Assembly: GCA_032716605.1 (NCBI GenBank)
Contig: CM064519.1
Span: 17,449,794 to 17,513,793 of the forward strand
Origin: Paralithodes platypus
Lineage: Eukaryota > Arthropoda > Malacostraca > Decapoda > Lithodidae
Length of the DNA stretch: 64,000 bases
Reading direction: 5' to 3'
The position numbers and the translations under genes are program-made. The notes under the pieces are model-generated. The model was not told the origin of the DNA. It did no database searches and saw nothing but the letters and a program-made list of their open reading frames with translations. Below, one piece after another: positions 44,974-55,254 of the stretch (position 1 is its first letter; each line of letters starts with the position of its first letter).

Positions 44974-45915
44974 TTAATCAACGGTGATGCAGTCTATAAC
45001 GTTTCGGGGAATCCCATTCCACAAGTTGACAACTCGATTGAAGAAGAAATTTTTAGATTCGTGTGAGTTAAAAGATTTACCAATAATTTTGCAACCGTTT
45101 CCCCGCGTGTAATTAGATTGGTCGATAGTGAAGTACTTACTACAGTTCATATTGTCGATGCCTTTGATGATTTTGAACACTTGAATTAAGTCACCTCTTA
45201 ATCTGCGCTGGGTTAAAGGAAATAGATTTAATTCTCTAAGACGCTCTTCGTATGGTTTGTTCTTTAGGCTAGGTATCATTTTGGTAACTCTACGTTGAAC
45301 TCGTTCTAGCTTGTTTATATCTTTTTGGTAATAAGGGCACCAGGATTGAACGCAGTATTCCAGAAGAGGGCGGACTAAGGAATTGTAAAGGGTTAGGATA
45401 ACTTCTTTGGATTTATGCTCAAATGACCTGCCTATAAAGCCAATTATTTTGTTTGCCTTCTTAACAACTTCTGAACATTGTTGACTCGGTTTTAGGTTAC
45501 TCGATATTGTTACTCCCAGATCGGTTTCTCTGTTTACATTCTTAAGCTGAGTGCCATTCATCGAATAGTTTGCTTTCTCATTTAGGTATCCGATATGTAG
45601 TACTTTACATTTATCCGCATTGAAACTCATTTGCCAAATTTGGGCCCAACATGACAATTTATCTAGATTGTGTTGCATATCGTCAACTTGTTCTTTTGAG
45701 AGTACGCTATTTGCAATTTTTGTATCGTCAGCAAATTTTGAGATTGTACAGGTGAGACCCTCATCTATGTCGTTGATGTAAATTAGAAAGAGAATTGGTC
45801 CTAGTACCGATCCCTGGGGTACCCCGCTACTTACATTGGTCCATTTAGATGCCTTACCGTTTATGACTACTCTTTGCTTTCTGTCGCTGAGCCAATTTTC
45901 TATCCATTTCAACAC
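44974..45915 (-). pseudogene. LINE ORF2, RT palm to C-terminus (copy 2)
   Basis: 313 codons containing GVPQGSVLGPILFLIYINDI (residues 31-50) and the catalytic FADDTK block (residues 61-66), then the thumb (CVQSWCPYYQKDI, LERVQRRVTKM) and the conserved end NRVVNLWNGIPRNVI. A Ser codon has become TAA at about 44971-44973 (copy 1 keeps DSFKF here), so the protein lacks about 22 residues up to the ancestral stop at 44908-44910. This is the best preserved RT part in the window, but it is cut off from its N-terminal half by the frameshift. Confidence 0.83.
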
Positions 45916-46186
45916 ACCGTCTTGTATTCCATGCGCTTTTAGTTTTAGCAGTAAACGTTTGTGGGGAACTTTGTCAAAGGCCTTTTGAAAATCAAGGTAT
46001 ATATTATCTACAGCTTTACTCTCATCGTAGAGGTTGAGGATATCGTGGAAGAAATCTAAGAGGTTTGTTAAACAGGAACGTTTTTACGAAAGCCGTGTTG
46101 AGTATCTTTAAGTATGTTATTTTCCTCTAAGTGATTTACGAGTCTGTCTCGTATGACCGTTTCTAGCATTTTACATACAACTGAGG

Positions 46187-47275
46187 TTAAGCTAATTGGA
46201 CGATAGTTACTGGGTAGGGATTTGCTGCCTTTTTTAATATCGGTGTTACGTTGGCTAGCTTCCACTGATCAGGCATAGTTCCAGACTGCAAGGATTTATT
46301 GAATAGTAATGTCAGTGGTTTGGAGAGCTCATCCTTAGCTTCCTTTAGAATTCTAGGCGAGATTGTATCAGGTCCAGGCGTTTTATTTACCTTGAGTTTA
46401 TCTAAACAATTCAATACTTCTCTCTCTGTAACGGTGATATTGCTTAGAACATCTGAATTATCAATCTGAATCGGCGATGGTGTAGGGATATCACTGAGGT
46501 CTTCTGTTGTAAAAACTGATGCAAAGAAGGTATTGAGGGCATTACTCATTTGTACTTCGTCTTTAGTGTATTCTCCATTTTCATCGACTAACGGTCCAAC
46601 AGTTGAAGTAACTACTTTTTTCTTTCTGATATAACTATAGAATTCTTTCGGGTTTGTTTTACTTTGATTCGCAATATGTAACTCTAAGGTCTTTTTACTT
46701 TGCTTAATTAACTTTTTGGCTTTGCGTCGTAGCTCTACAAATTTCACCCGTTCTTCAGCATTTTGCGAGGATTTTAATCTATCATTAGCAAATTTTTTAG
46801 CACGCAGGCAGTTTGAAATATCTTTATTCCACCATTTGGGCTTATTATTATGGCCTGGACGCCGTATTTTCGATGGTATGCAGTCTTGCACTGCTTTTAG
46901 GTAAGTGGCTTCGAATAACTTCCAAGATGTATTTATGTCGTTATTGTGAATTAAAAAGCTCCAGTCAGTTACATTAAACATAGCTCTAAGTTTATGGAAG
47001 TTTGCTTTCTTGAAATTAGGGACTTTTTCGATGCTACTATTTGGTTCGTTACTAGTAAACTTTAAAGTGAAAGTTATCGTACGATGGTCGCTATTACTGA
47101 ATTCATCACCAACATTCAAATTCTCTATTAATTCTTCTTTTGTTGCAAGTACAATGTCAAGAACGTTATTACCACGGGTCGGCGTTCGAACAAATTGATA
47201 AAGCGAACTCTCTTGCAAATTCGTATACAAGTCATGTCCGGAGTGTGAAGTAAGAGTATCGCCCCACTTGGTCAC
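46187..47275 (-). pseudogene. LINE ORF2, endonuclease end plus N-terminal RT (copy 2)
   Basis: 362 codons starting inside the endonuclease (VTKWGDTLTSH, then SNSDHRTITFTL). They continue through the Lys-rich linker and RT block VNKTPGPDTISPRILKEA. A one-base deletion in the T-run near 46232 shifts the frame just after TPILKK; the downstream piece SLPSNYRPISLTSVVCK then HGFRKNVPV is read at 46068-46230. The A-run lesion after HGFRK is the same as in copy 1. Confidence 0.83.
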
Positions 47276-47348
47276 AGGTAAATTAAAGCCGCCAAAAATT
47301 ACGGTATCTTGTGAGTTACTTACATCTGCAATTTGTTCGTAAATTTCT

Positions 47349-48275
47349 TTACAGTTACGAATACAAGGAATACAGTTACCAATACAAGGGATACAGTTAC
47401 GAATACAAGGGATACAGTTACCAATACAAGGGATACAGTTACCAATACAAGAGATACAGTTACCAATACAAGGGATACAGTTACGAATACAAGGGATACA
47501 GTTACGAATCCAAGGGATACAGTTACCAATACAAGGGATACAGTTACGAATACAAGGGATACAGTTACCAATACAAGAGATACAGTTACCAATATAAGGG
47601 ATACAGTTACCAATACAAGGGATACAGTTACGAATACAAGGGATACAGTTACCAATACAAGGGATACAGTTACCAATACAAGGGATACAGTTACCAATAC
47701 AAGGGATACAGTTACGAATACAAGGGATACAGTTACCAATACAAGAGATACAGTTACCAATACAAGGGATACAGTTATGAATACAAGGGATACAGTTACG
47801 AAAACAAGGGATACAGTTACCAATACAAGGGATACAGTTACCAATACAAGAGATACAGTTACCAATACAAGGGATACAGTTACGAATACAAGGGATACAG
47901 TTACGAATACAAGGGATACAGTTACCAATACAAGGGATACAGTTACCAATACAAGGGATACAGTTACCAATACAAGGGATACAGTTACCAATACAAGGGA
48001 TACAGTTACCAATACAGGGATACAGTTACCAATACAAGGGATACAGTTACCAATACAAGGGATACAGTTACCAATACAAGGGATACAGTTACCAATACAA
48101 GGGATACAGTTACCAATACAAGGGATACAGTTACCAATACAAGGGATACAGTTACCAATACAAGGGATACAGTTACCAATACAAGGGATACAGTTACCAA
48201 TACAAGGGATACAGTTACGAATACAAGGGATACGGTTACGAATACAAGGGATACAGTTACGAATACAAGACAAAG
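47349..48275. repeat. Minisatellite array, 21-bp unit, right part
   Basis: About 44 copies of the 21-bp unit seen at 44432-44680. The right end is homogeneous CCAATAC units, the left a mix of CGAATAC and CCAATAC. One 20-bp unit near 48015 shifts the frame. Tyr/Lys/Gly or Thr/Asn/Arg frames are artefacts of a unit divisible by three. Confidence 0.95.
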
Positions 48276-48325
48276 AGTGGAGAAACATAATTATCAGCGG
48301 TTGGGGAAGGGAAACGATGAAAGAA

Positions 48326-48661
48326 TTAAGGGGAGATTTCCACTTGAGGGATTTTTTTCTTTACCCCTTTCTCCCTCATGTTTAGCCCCATTGCTTTTGA
48401 GATTTTAAGACGTTCGCCCCATTAGTTTGGCGATTTTAAGAACTTTCACCCCATTTATGTAACTTTTATGACCTTTAGTGCCATTTAGGTGTCAATTTTT
48501 TCCTGGCGAGCGATAGCGAGCCTGTAATTTAAGAGGGCTCGGCCTTCGGCCGGGACATTTTTCTACCGAAAAATGTACATATTTATCTTGAAAGGGGGTC
48601 AAAGGAGTGTAATTTCAAGCTTGATGGAAGTCTAGGAAACACACTAAAAACCTCCCCTTAA
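48326..48661 (+). mobile_element. MITE-A copy, intact, 336 bp
   Basis: TTAAGGGGAGATTTCCACTT to AAAACCTCCCCTTAA; core CGGCCTTCGGCCG, TTTTTCTACCGAAAAA. Shares its right TTAA with the next element. Confidence 0.9.
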
Positions 48662-49027
48662 GGGGGGATGGGCGTATTTACTGTATTTGCTCATTTATTA
48701 AACTGTTTATTATTGTTCTGGTTTCATCCCTAGAACTCTATCAAGCTTAACCCTCCTTCCCAAGACTCTCCTTCAAGATAAATTTGTACATTTTTCGATT
48801 GAAAACAATTTCGGTCGAAGGCTGGTTCCTCTTATATTACAGGCTCGCTTTCGCTCGCCACGAAAAAAATAGACACCTAAATGACACGATAAGTCTTAAT
48901 ATTGACAAAGAAATGTGGCGAAAGGTCTTAAAATCGCCAAACTAATGGGCCGAACGTCTTATAATCTGAAAACTAATGGGGCTAAACATGGGGAAGACGG
49001 GGGACCAGAAAAACGACCCACCTCCAT
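48658..49027 (-). mobile_element. MITE-A (subtype A2) sharing the previous TTAA
   Basis: TTAAGGGGGGATGGGCGTAT, then CCTAGAACTCTATCAAGC, CGAAGGCTGG, GGCTCGCTTTCGCTCGCC, ending GACCCACCTCCATCG with the right TTAA lost. Confidence 0.85.
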
Positions 49028-49109
49028 CGATTGGGTAGGTGAACAGGAGGCAACTGCGAGGGGTGGCGAGCGAGACCTTTGATCCTCAATTATCTTCAAG
49101 GGTCATCCT

Positions 49110-49463
49110 TTTACCGGCAGCGTTTATGGGATGAACTTTTGCAATGGTATCGGGCACTAGACTCGGGCAGATTAATCAAACGCTTTCGGTATTAGAGGAC
49201 GTATTTTTTACACTATATTAGACTATTTTATGCAATTTAGGAAGGATCTCTAGCAATCAGAAGAGAACAAACTTACACTATTAACATGAGCTCCTACAAG
49301 TTTTTCTTAAACTGAATAATATCGTCAAATATTAGCCAGAATAATCTGTCAAAAGGCCTCAATCCTCAAGGAGTTAAGTGACAGCAATATTGAAAATGTT
49401 TACCTCATGTCCTGCCAGACCAGTATTTACGATGAAGACTATAAAGCGTTCGTGTAATACCGG
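49110..49463. mobile_element. Harbinger-like MITE copy 2, interrupted
   Basis: The left part (GCAATGGTATCGGGCACTAG) and right part (CCTGCCAGACCAGTATTTAC, then CGTTCGTGTAATACCGG) match the two halves of 40411-40621. They are separated by a MITE-C at 49192-49377. Confidence 0.6.
49192..49377. mobile_element. MITE-C copy nested in the Harbinger-like MITE
   Basis: TATTAGACTATTTTATGCAA, AATATCGTCAAATATTAGCC and CTCAAGGAGTTAA identify MITE-C; left end decayed to TTAGAGG. Confidence 0.65.
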
Positions 49464-49674
49464 AGGGAAGGGGAGAGGAAGGGAGGAGGGTGGCTGGGTG
49501 GGGAGGGGGGGGGGGGGGGATGGCACTCGCAAGGTCAACCGCAATTTATGGGGCAGAATAAATTGAAGGTGGGCTGGCTGTCCTTTTAATGGATTACTTC
49601 TTCTTCTGCTTCTTATATGTCTGTCTGTCTCTGTCTCTCTCATCTGTCTCCTTCTCTCTCCTCTCTCCTCTCTC

Positions 49675-49697
49675 TCTATATATATATATATATATAT

Positions 49698-49764
<67 letters not shown>

Positions 49765-49766
49765 CC

Positions 49767-49833
<67 letters not shown>
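49675..49833. repeat. (TA)n microsatellite
   Basis: About 160 bp of TA with ATTAATA and ACCGGT interruptions, ending 60 bp before the candidate splice acceptor. Confidence 0.95.
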
Positions 49834-49837
<4 letters not shown>

Positions 49838-49890
49838 GCAAGTATGCAATTCCTATGGAGGTAAACCTAATTATTATTGTTTTCTTTTTC

Positions 49891-49892
49891 AG
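49891..49892 (+). promoter_or_regulatory. Candidate 3' splice site (acceptor AG)
   Basis: TTATTATTGTTTTCTTTTTC is followed by AG|GTTTGGG. The pyrimidine tract and AG make a good acceptor. If used, the exon starts at 49893 and runs to 51170 without an interspersed repeat, consistent with a real exon under constraint. Inference; no transcript evidence. Confidence 0.45.
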
Positions 49893-50815
49893 GTTTGGGA
49901 TGTACTGGTGACTGGAAGCTGTTTCACCTCACTCTCTCCCAAAACTCAACCAATGGGATCAACTCCACTATCGCCGTAACCACCGAAACGCCAAGACATT
50001 GACACCAACACCAAACAACATAATTCCCATCATCGTTGCAACATCATTTCAGTAACCCAAGCGTACAGAAAAGCTAAAATGTTGTTACATTCTTCACTAA
50101 AGGGTAATTTTCAGGGCGCCACCAAACGAACACCATCGCTCAAGATAACACCTTCGGCATACCGAGGGAAGGTAGTGTAGATAGCCTCGTGTGAATATCA
50201 TAGCTAACTGTCTAAAATAATACATTAACTCATTTATCTCAGTTTATCCAATAACAAATTAACCTTCGTCAACACACTACACATATCTTCAAAAAAAAGT
50301 CTAGCACATTCATTATTATTTTCATTCATGTTAATATAATTTTCACATTAACATTTCTTATTGCTAATTGTGCCGTGTTGGTGTAAGATAAATTCAAGTG
50401 TGCTAAACAGAACAACGAGTATATGTTATCGTAGTGTTAACAAGGTGATTTGACATACCCAAGAGGTCTGCACTATACCCACAGCTGTTAATCTTTGTGT
50501 GTGTATTCAAATATAGAAATACATTTGCTGAGTAGGTACTAGGTCTAACTAAGCATGTGTTGGACACCTGCAACACTCTTAGTTATTTTAAAAATAACCC
50601 GTGACAAAGTGCCATAGTCCAGACAAAGAGTTCTGAAATAAGGCAGTATGGGTGGTGAAAAAGATACGTGAAATCTGGTCATAGAAAACTGAACCATATC
50701 CCCCGAAGGGTCTTAATTAAACAATGAATGAAAATCACAACTTTACATAGCCAAACATTCACGAAGGAAAGTCACTCGAGTGTTGTCAACCGTGCCTCGC
50801 CACCACAACACCACC
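49893..50815 (+). other. Putative 5' UTR of the GPCR gene
   Basis: About 920 bp of non-repetitive, moderately AT-rich sequence between the candidate acceptor and the start codon. It is the longest repeat-free stretch beside a coding signal in the window. In-frame stops (for example TGA at 50729-50731) close the GPCR frame upstream, so coding cannot extend left here without splicing. Several short upstream ATGs are present. Confidence 0.45.
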
Positions 50816-51170
50816 ATGCCGGCTCTGTCCTCGGTGACGGAGGAGCCGGCCTCGTACTCCAGCGGGGACGAGGAAGGGGGGAGCATGGGCGAGGATGGGG
50901 CCGGCGTGGACGAGGAGGCGATAGCGTTGATGTGGCGGAGATTCATGGGACAATCCACCGTCATCCACAATGCCACCGAGGACGACGAACACAAGATCAT
51001 CAACTGCTTCCACCAGTTCGTCCAGTCAGATGATCACATGGGAGACATTCAAGACGCCGCCTGTCCTGTCAAGTTCGATGGCGTCTCCTGCTGGCCCCAG
51101 ACGCCGGGGGGCATGTTGAGGTCCATACCCTGCTTTGAGGTCTTCAACGGCGTCTATTACGATCCTTCAG
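50816..51170 (+). CDS. Class B GPCR, 5' coding exon (DH44/CRF-like diuretic hormone receptor candidate)
   Basis: 118 codons plus one base (phase 1), from ATG in a good context (CCACCATGC) to a CAG|GTAAGT donor. This is the first in-frame ATG after the stop at 50729. Residues 1-35 are acidic and Ser/Gly-rich with no signal peptide. N52-A-T54 is a glycosylation sequon. Residues 55-118 form the start of the hormone-receptor domain: C64, C83, C92 and C106 are the first four of six conserved cysteines, with CPVKFDG, SCWPQTPGG and PCFEVFNGVYYDPS matching the family's C-x4-DG-x2-CWP-x-T-x-G pattern. The C-x-E-x2-NG-x-x-YD ending resembles CRF-like/DH44 receptors more than PDF or DH31 receptors (from memory of the family). 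Role: binds a peptide hormone outside the cell and signals through Gs/cAMP. The last two cysteines and the seven membrane helices must be in later exons, not seen here. Codon use is GC-rich, unlike the surroundings. Confidence 0.85.
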
Positions 51171-51176
51171 GTAAGT
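51171..51176 (+). promoter_or_regulatory. 5' splice site (donor) of the GPCR exon
   Basis: CTTCAG|GTAAGT is a perfect donor consensus. Read-through would meet a stop five codons later (51185-51187), which supports splicing here. Confidence 0.8.
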
Positions 51177-51192
51177 CACAGTCATAGCTTCT

Positions 51193-51287
51193 TAATGTCT
51201 ATATATCCTTCTTAGTCTGAATATAATCATCTAATAATAACCAGAAATCAGAAAAAAAATTAGACTTCAAAATACGGTAAGGGTTAA
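51193..51287. mobile_element. MITE-C right half in the intron
   Basis: TCCTTCTTAGTCTGAATATA, then AATCATCTAATAATAACCAG and CGGTAAGGGTTAA. Its TTAA (51284-51287) is also the left end of the next MITE-A. Confidence 0.65.
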
Positions 51288-52094
51288 GGGAGGATGGTTC
51301 CCTTTTTGGTCAATTGGTTCATGTATTAATTATGTTCTGATGTAAAATCATAGCAAGTGAACTGCTGTAACCTGGATGATAATATGTAATAGTCGTTGTT
51401 TACCAAGCTGGATAACTCACACAAGTTATCTACCGCAGGTGAGTACTGAGGTCAAGCACAACCTAGAATAAGGAGCACTAACTTACATTTATTGGGTTTA
51501 TTTATGTATATATTCCTTTATCTGTTGTGTATATATTCCTTTATCTGTTGTGTATATATTCCTTTATCTGTTGTGTATATATTCCTTTATCTGTTGTGTA
51601 TATATGCCTTTATCTGTTGTGTATATATGCCTTTATCTGTTGTGTATATATGCCTTTATCTGTTGTGTATATATGCCTTTATCTGTTGTGTATATATGCC
51701 TTTATCTGTTGTGTATATATTCCTTTATCTGTTGTGTATATATGCCTTTATTTTTTGTATATATTGTATATTCCTTTATCTTTTGGTTTCCTCGCTAGAT
51801 CTCCATCAAGCTTTAAAAAACACCACCTAGACCCCCTATCAAGATAAATTTGTACATTTTTCAATAGAAAAATGTCCCGGCCGAAGGCCGCTTCCTTCTA
51901 AAATTACAGGCTCGCTATCGCTCGCCAGGAAATTTGTTTACACCTAAATGGCACGAAAGGTCTTAATATTGACAAAGCAATGGGGTGAAAGGTCTCAAAA
52001 TCGCCAAACTGAACAAACGTCTTAATATCTCAAAAACAAATATGCTAAACATGAGGAAAAGGGAAACCAGAAAAAGCGAGTACTACCCCCTTAA
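51284..52094 (-). mobile_element. MITE-A copy enlarged by an internal 23-bp minisatellite
   Basis: Left end TTAAGGGAGGATGGTTCCC; body resumes at about 51780 with GGTTTCCTCGCTAGATCTCC, CGGCCGAAGGCCG, GGCTCGCTATCGCTCGCC, ending ACTACCCCCTTAA. In between lie about 150 bp of unrelated sequence and, at 51510-51780, about twelve 23-bp units (TATATATTCCTTTATCTGTT+GTG). The unit resembles the TGTATC-TTTTTC part of MITE-A that normally precedes GTTTCCTCC. Confidence 0.7.
51510..51780. repeat. Minisatellite array, 23-bp unit
   Basis: TGTATATATTCCTTTATCTG and TGTATATATGCCTTTATCTG variants in blocks (TTCC units outside, TGCC units in the middle). It lies in the putative GPCR intron. Confidence 0.93.
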
Positions 52095-52232
52095 CAAAAC
52101 CCCATCAAGTAATTCCATTTAGCATTGTCCAAATATTGTATGTATATTACGTGAAAGCCTCTTGTTTTCTACACGAGCTGAGTGTTGTGGAACACTAATT
52201 AATCCAATTTACCGGATACAGGGGAGGGAGGG

Positions 52233-52488
52233 TTAAAGGGAAGGTTTTGTTTTTTTCTGGACCCCCTTTTCCCTCATATTTAGCCCCATTAGTTATGAGA
52301 TCATAAGACGTTCGCTCCATTACTTAGGCGATTTTAAGACCTTTTGTGCCATTTAGGTGTCTATTTTTTCCTGGCAAGCTACAGCGAGCCTGTAATTTAA
52401 TTTCATTAATTTCATTGGAGGTGTTTGGTGTTGGGGTGAAATTAATAAAAATATAGATTTAAGAGGAACTGGCATTCGGCCGGAATTC
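52233..52488 (+). mobile_element. MITE-A copy carrying a SINE-tail-like insertion
   Basis: TTAAAGGGAAGGTTTTG, CCCTTTTCCCTCATATTTAG, GGCAAGCTACAGCGAGCC, CCTGTAATTTAA, then about 55 bp (GGAGGTGTTTGGTGTTGGGG, AAATTAATAAAAATA) not found in other MITE-A copies, then AGAGGAACTGGCATTCGGCC. The insert matches the AT-rich tail inside the element at 6122-6369. The right end is lost at about 52488. Confidence 0.75.
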
Positions 52489-52558
52489 AGCTAGGTGAAC
52501 AAAAGGGAATATTGACCAAGGAAAAGGAGAAGCAAGGTCAAACAAGATCAAGGGGGTC

Positions 52559-52561
<3 letters not shown>

Positions 52562-52608
<47 letters not shown>
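52562..52608. repeat. (GA)n microsatellite
   Basis: Pure GA tract. A GGTC tetranucleotide tract follows at 52710-52747 and CTCA-rich repeats at 52757-52805. Confidence 0.95.
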
Positions 52609-52611
<3 letters not shown>

Positions 52612-52805
52612 ATACAAACAGATGAGGTCAGGGCAGAGAGAGAAATGTGGGCAGTAAACATAGAAAGGTGGACATAACGTGGCAGGGGCAGGAAACAAAC
52701 GACCCTCTGGTAGGTCGGTCGGTCGGTCGGTCGGTCGGTCGGTCGGTTGGTTGATCACTCACTCATTCACTCACTCACTCACTCTCTCTCACTCTCACTC
52801 ACTCT

Positions 52806-53106
52806 TGCCAGGAAAACAATAAACACCTAAATAAACACCTAAATGGCACAAATGTCTTAAACAAAACATCCATTAGATCCCCCTTTTAGAATAAGTTGTA
52901 CATTTGTCGGTATAAAAATTACAGGCTCACTATCTTTCGTCAGGAAATAAATCGACACCTAAATAGTACGAAAAGTATGACTATTGGCAAAGAAATGGGG
53001 CGAAAGTTCTTAAAATCGACAAACTAATGGGACACACATCTTAAAATCTGAAAAATAATGGGGCTAAACACGAGAGAGAAGGGGGTCTAGAAAAACGAGC
53101 CATCCT
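52806..53106 (-). mobile_element. MITE-A fragment(s), diverged
   Basis: GCCAGGAAAACAATAAACACC followed by a duplicated AAACACCTAAAT, then CATTAGATCCCCCTTTTAGA, TACATTTGTCGGTA, AGGCTCACTATCTTTCGTCAGG and GGGGTCTAGAAAAACGAGCC. Both ends are ragged; possibly two overlapping copies. Confidence 0.7.
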
Positions 53107-53189
53107 AAATAAACCGAGTATAGATGCCCCCAATAATCAGTCCCGATAACCATATTTGGGCATCGGAGGTAAAGGTTGTCTTCTGTACG

Positions 53190-53555
53190 GGGGAGGTAGT
53201 CGCTTTTTACGGACCCCCTTCTCCCTCATGTTTAGCATATTAGTTTTGAGATTGTAAGACGTTCGGTCCATTAGTTTGGCAATTTAGAGACCTTTCGCCC
53301 CATTTGTTTGTCAATATTAAGACCTTTCGTGCCATTTAGGTTTCGATTTTTTCCTGGCGAGCGATAGCGAGCCTGTAATTGTAGATGCAACCTGACTTTG
53401 TCCGGGACATTATTCTACCGAAAAATTTACAAATTTATCTTGAAAGGGGGTCTAGCAGGTGTTTTTTTTAAAGTTTGATGGAGGTCTAGAGGGGAAACTC
53501 AAAACTAAATAAATATATAAATACATAGACCAAAATCCAAGCACTAACCCCTTAA
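53190..53555 (+). mobile_element. MITE-A (subtype A2) copy
   Basis: GGGGGAGGTAGTCGCTTTTTA, CTTCTCCCTCATGTTTAGC, GGCGAGCGATAGCGAGCC, CATTATTCTACCGAAAAAT, TTGATGGAGGTCTAGAGGGG, ending ACCCCTTAA. Confidence 0.82.
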
Positions 53556-53849
53556 GCCTTTATTGTACTCAAGACGAAGGGAAAGCCAATACGGTGAGTC
53601 TGCAGCGTGCCTCCAAGTGCAATACATCTTATTCTTCTCTTTGAAAGCCTTTATCTCCACCCTTGAGAGAGCGGCGATATATACCGACTTTGTTTAGCGA
53701 CCTGTCCGATGCATTATTGCGCTCAAGTGCGGCCTTCAGCCAAACTCTTAAGGGGTGATGTGTTTGTGGTTGTGTTGCTCTTTAGTGTCGAGATAACTGC
53801 ACAAGCAAATAACATAATATCAATTTTGAAAGAAGACAACCTTAATAAA

Positions 53850-54160
53850 AATCCGGGTAGATAGGACTCATCAGCCTTGGTCGGCAATCCGACTAGGGGT
53901 GTAGGCCTTATACAAATCACCTAAAGGTGAAGCAGGTTGGTGGATGGACTAGCCACCCACCACTGTTGAAAAACAGTGGTAAAAATGCAAAGGAGGCCTC
54001 GGAATCGGACGGACCTCAAGTTTAGCGGTCAATCCAGTAAGTCCTTGAATAAACTGACACGGGTTGTCCTCATGTGGGATAGGTCCACTTGGGGGTGTTT
54101 TATGTATGGCCACCCTCATCAAGGGAAGTAAGGCGTCCGGCAATAGATATCGATAGATAT
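53850..54160 (+). mobile_element. SINE-like dispersed element with (GATA)n tail, copy 2
   Basis: Blocks GACTCATCAGCCTTGGTCGG, AGGTGAAGCAGGTTGGTGG, TCGGACGGACCTCAAG, GGTCCACTTGGGGG and TATGGCCACCC, ending GGCGTCCGGCAATAGATATC and GATA units. It is the plus-strand counterpart of 37848-38240. 54161-54785 shows no gene. Confidence 0.62.
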
Positions 54161-54785
54161 ATGGGGTTTATTAATTTATATCACGTAACCATGAACAGAA
54201 AGATTATGTCGTTAATGCTCATACATTCCCATTTAACTCAGAACATGATAGTCGTCTGTTCATCACGGTGTTATAAAAAAACAAGTGAAGCTTTGTGAGC
54301 TAAATATTACCAATGATGTGCTGAAATTGCTTTTAATACTGAGATGATTTAACAGTACCCAATTCAAATGCAACAGGGCAGTTTAGAGTGAAAACTATAT
54401 TCCAATCCTGGGAAGCTGGGTATGGTATCTATATAAAATTTTATTTGTCTTGCTAATGTCTGTTTGTTGTCCCTGTCTATGTGTCTGTGTGTCTGTCTGT
54501 CGGTCTGGTAAATTATCCTGGGTCCGCACTCATCAACGCATTATAATAGCTGGTAAAGTCGGCGGTAGATAAACTTTATAATAATATATTTTCACGGTTC
54601 ATTATGCACTTACAATGATGTTAACCGCCCAATTTATAGACCCTTTTGTTGATATATATATATACTGTATATATAGATTTTACGATGATAATGGTGCGGT
54701 GGTAGATGGGAACGGTAAATATGAGTTGCAGGATAAAATACTGCTTGGTGGATCTTCACTTACACAGGAGAACGCCTCACTAATG

Positions 54786-55155
54786 TTAAGGGGATAGGGT
54801 GTATATTTTGGTCCTGTTTTGTATATGTATATATTGTTTTTGTTTTTCTTCCCTAAACCTCCATCAAGCATAAAAATTCACCCCTTAGTCCCCTCTTCAA
54901 GAATTTCTTTTACATTTTTTGGTAGAAAAATTTCCCGGCCGAAGGCCGGTTCCTCTTAAAATTACAGGCTCGCTTCCGCTCGCCAGCAAAAAATTGATAC
55001 CTAAATGACACGAAAAGTCTAATTATTGACAAGGAAATGGGGCGAATGGTCTTAAAATCGCCAAATTAATGGGCCAAATGTCATAAAATCTGAAAACTAA
55101 GGAGGCTAAATACGAGGAAGAAAGGGGACCAGAAAACCGACCCATCTCCCCATAA
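54786..55155 (-). mobile_element. MITE-A (subtype A2) copy
   Basis: TTAAGGGGATAGGGTGTAT to CCCATCTCCCCATAA; core CGGCCGAAGGCCGG, GGCTCGCTTCCGCTCGCC. 370 bp. Confidence 0.87.
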
Positions 55156-55254
55156 ACTGCATTTTGCTGTATCTTTTTACATACCAATTTCGACGAGGAG
55201 AAAAGTGAAGTAGCCATTGAGTGTAAAGTGAGAACGAAGTTAGTTTACCCATTG

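Larger units (their letters stand above)
44681..47348 (-). mobile_element. CR1/L2-like LINE, copy 2, inserted in a minisatellite
   Basis: Minus-strand LINE of about 2.67 kb, 5' truncated within the endonuclease (first retained residues match GDFN/LPVTKWGD). Its 3' terminus shows the same TCCTTTGTAC units as copy 1. Array sequence lies on both sides: the left junction is GGGATAC|AAAGGAGTAC, the right GTAAATTTCT|TTACAGTTACG. The array unit is thus cut between GATAC and AGTTAC, with at most a 2-3 bp duplication. By eye copy 1 and copy 2 differ at only a few per cent of positions. Confidence 0.9.

Noticed and set aside
47311..48408. Tyr/Lys/Gly-rich open frame resembling a structural cuticle-type protein
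   Set aside because: Exactly follows the 21-bp array; other frames are equally open, and the left part is LINE sequence read in the wrong direction.
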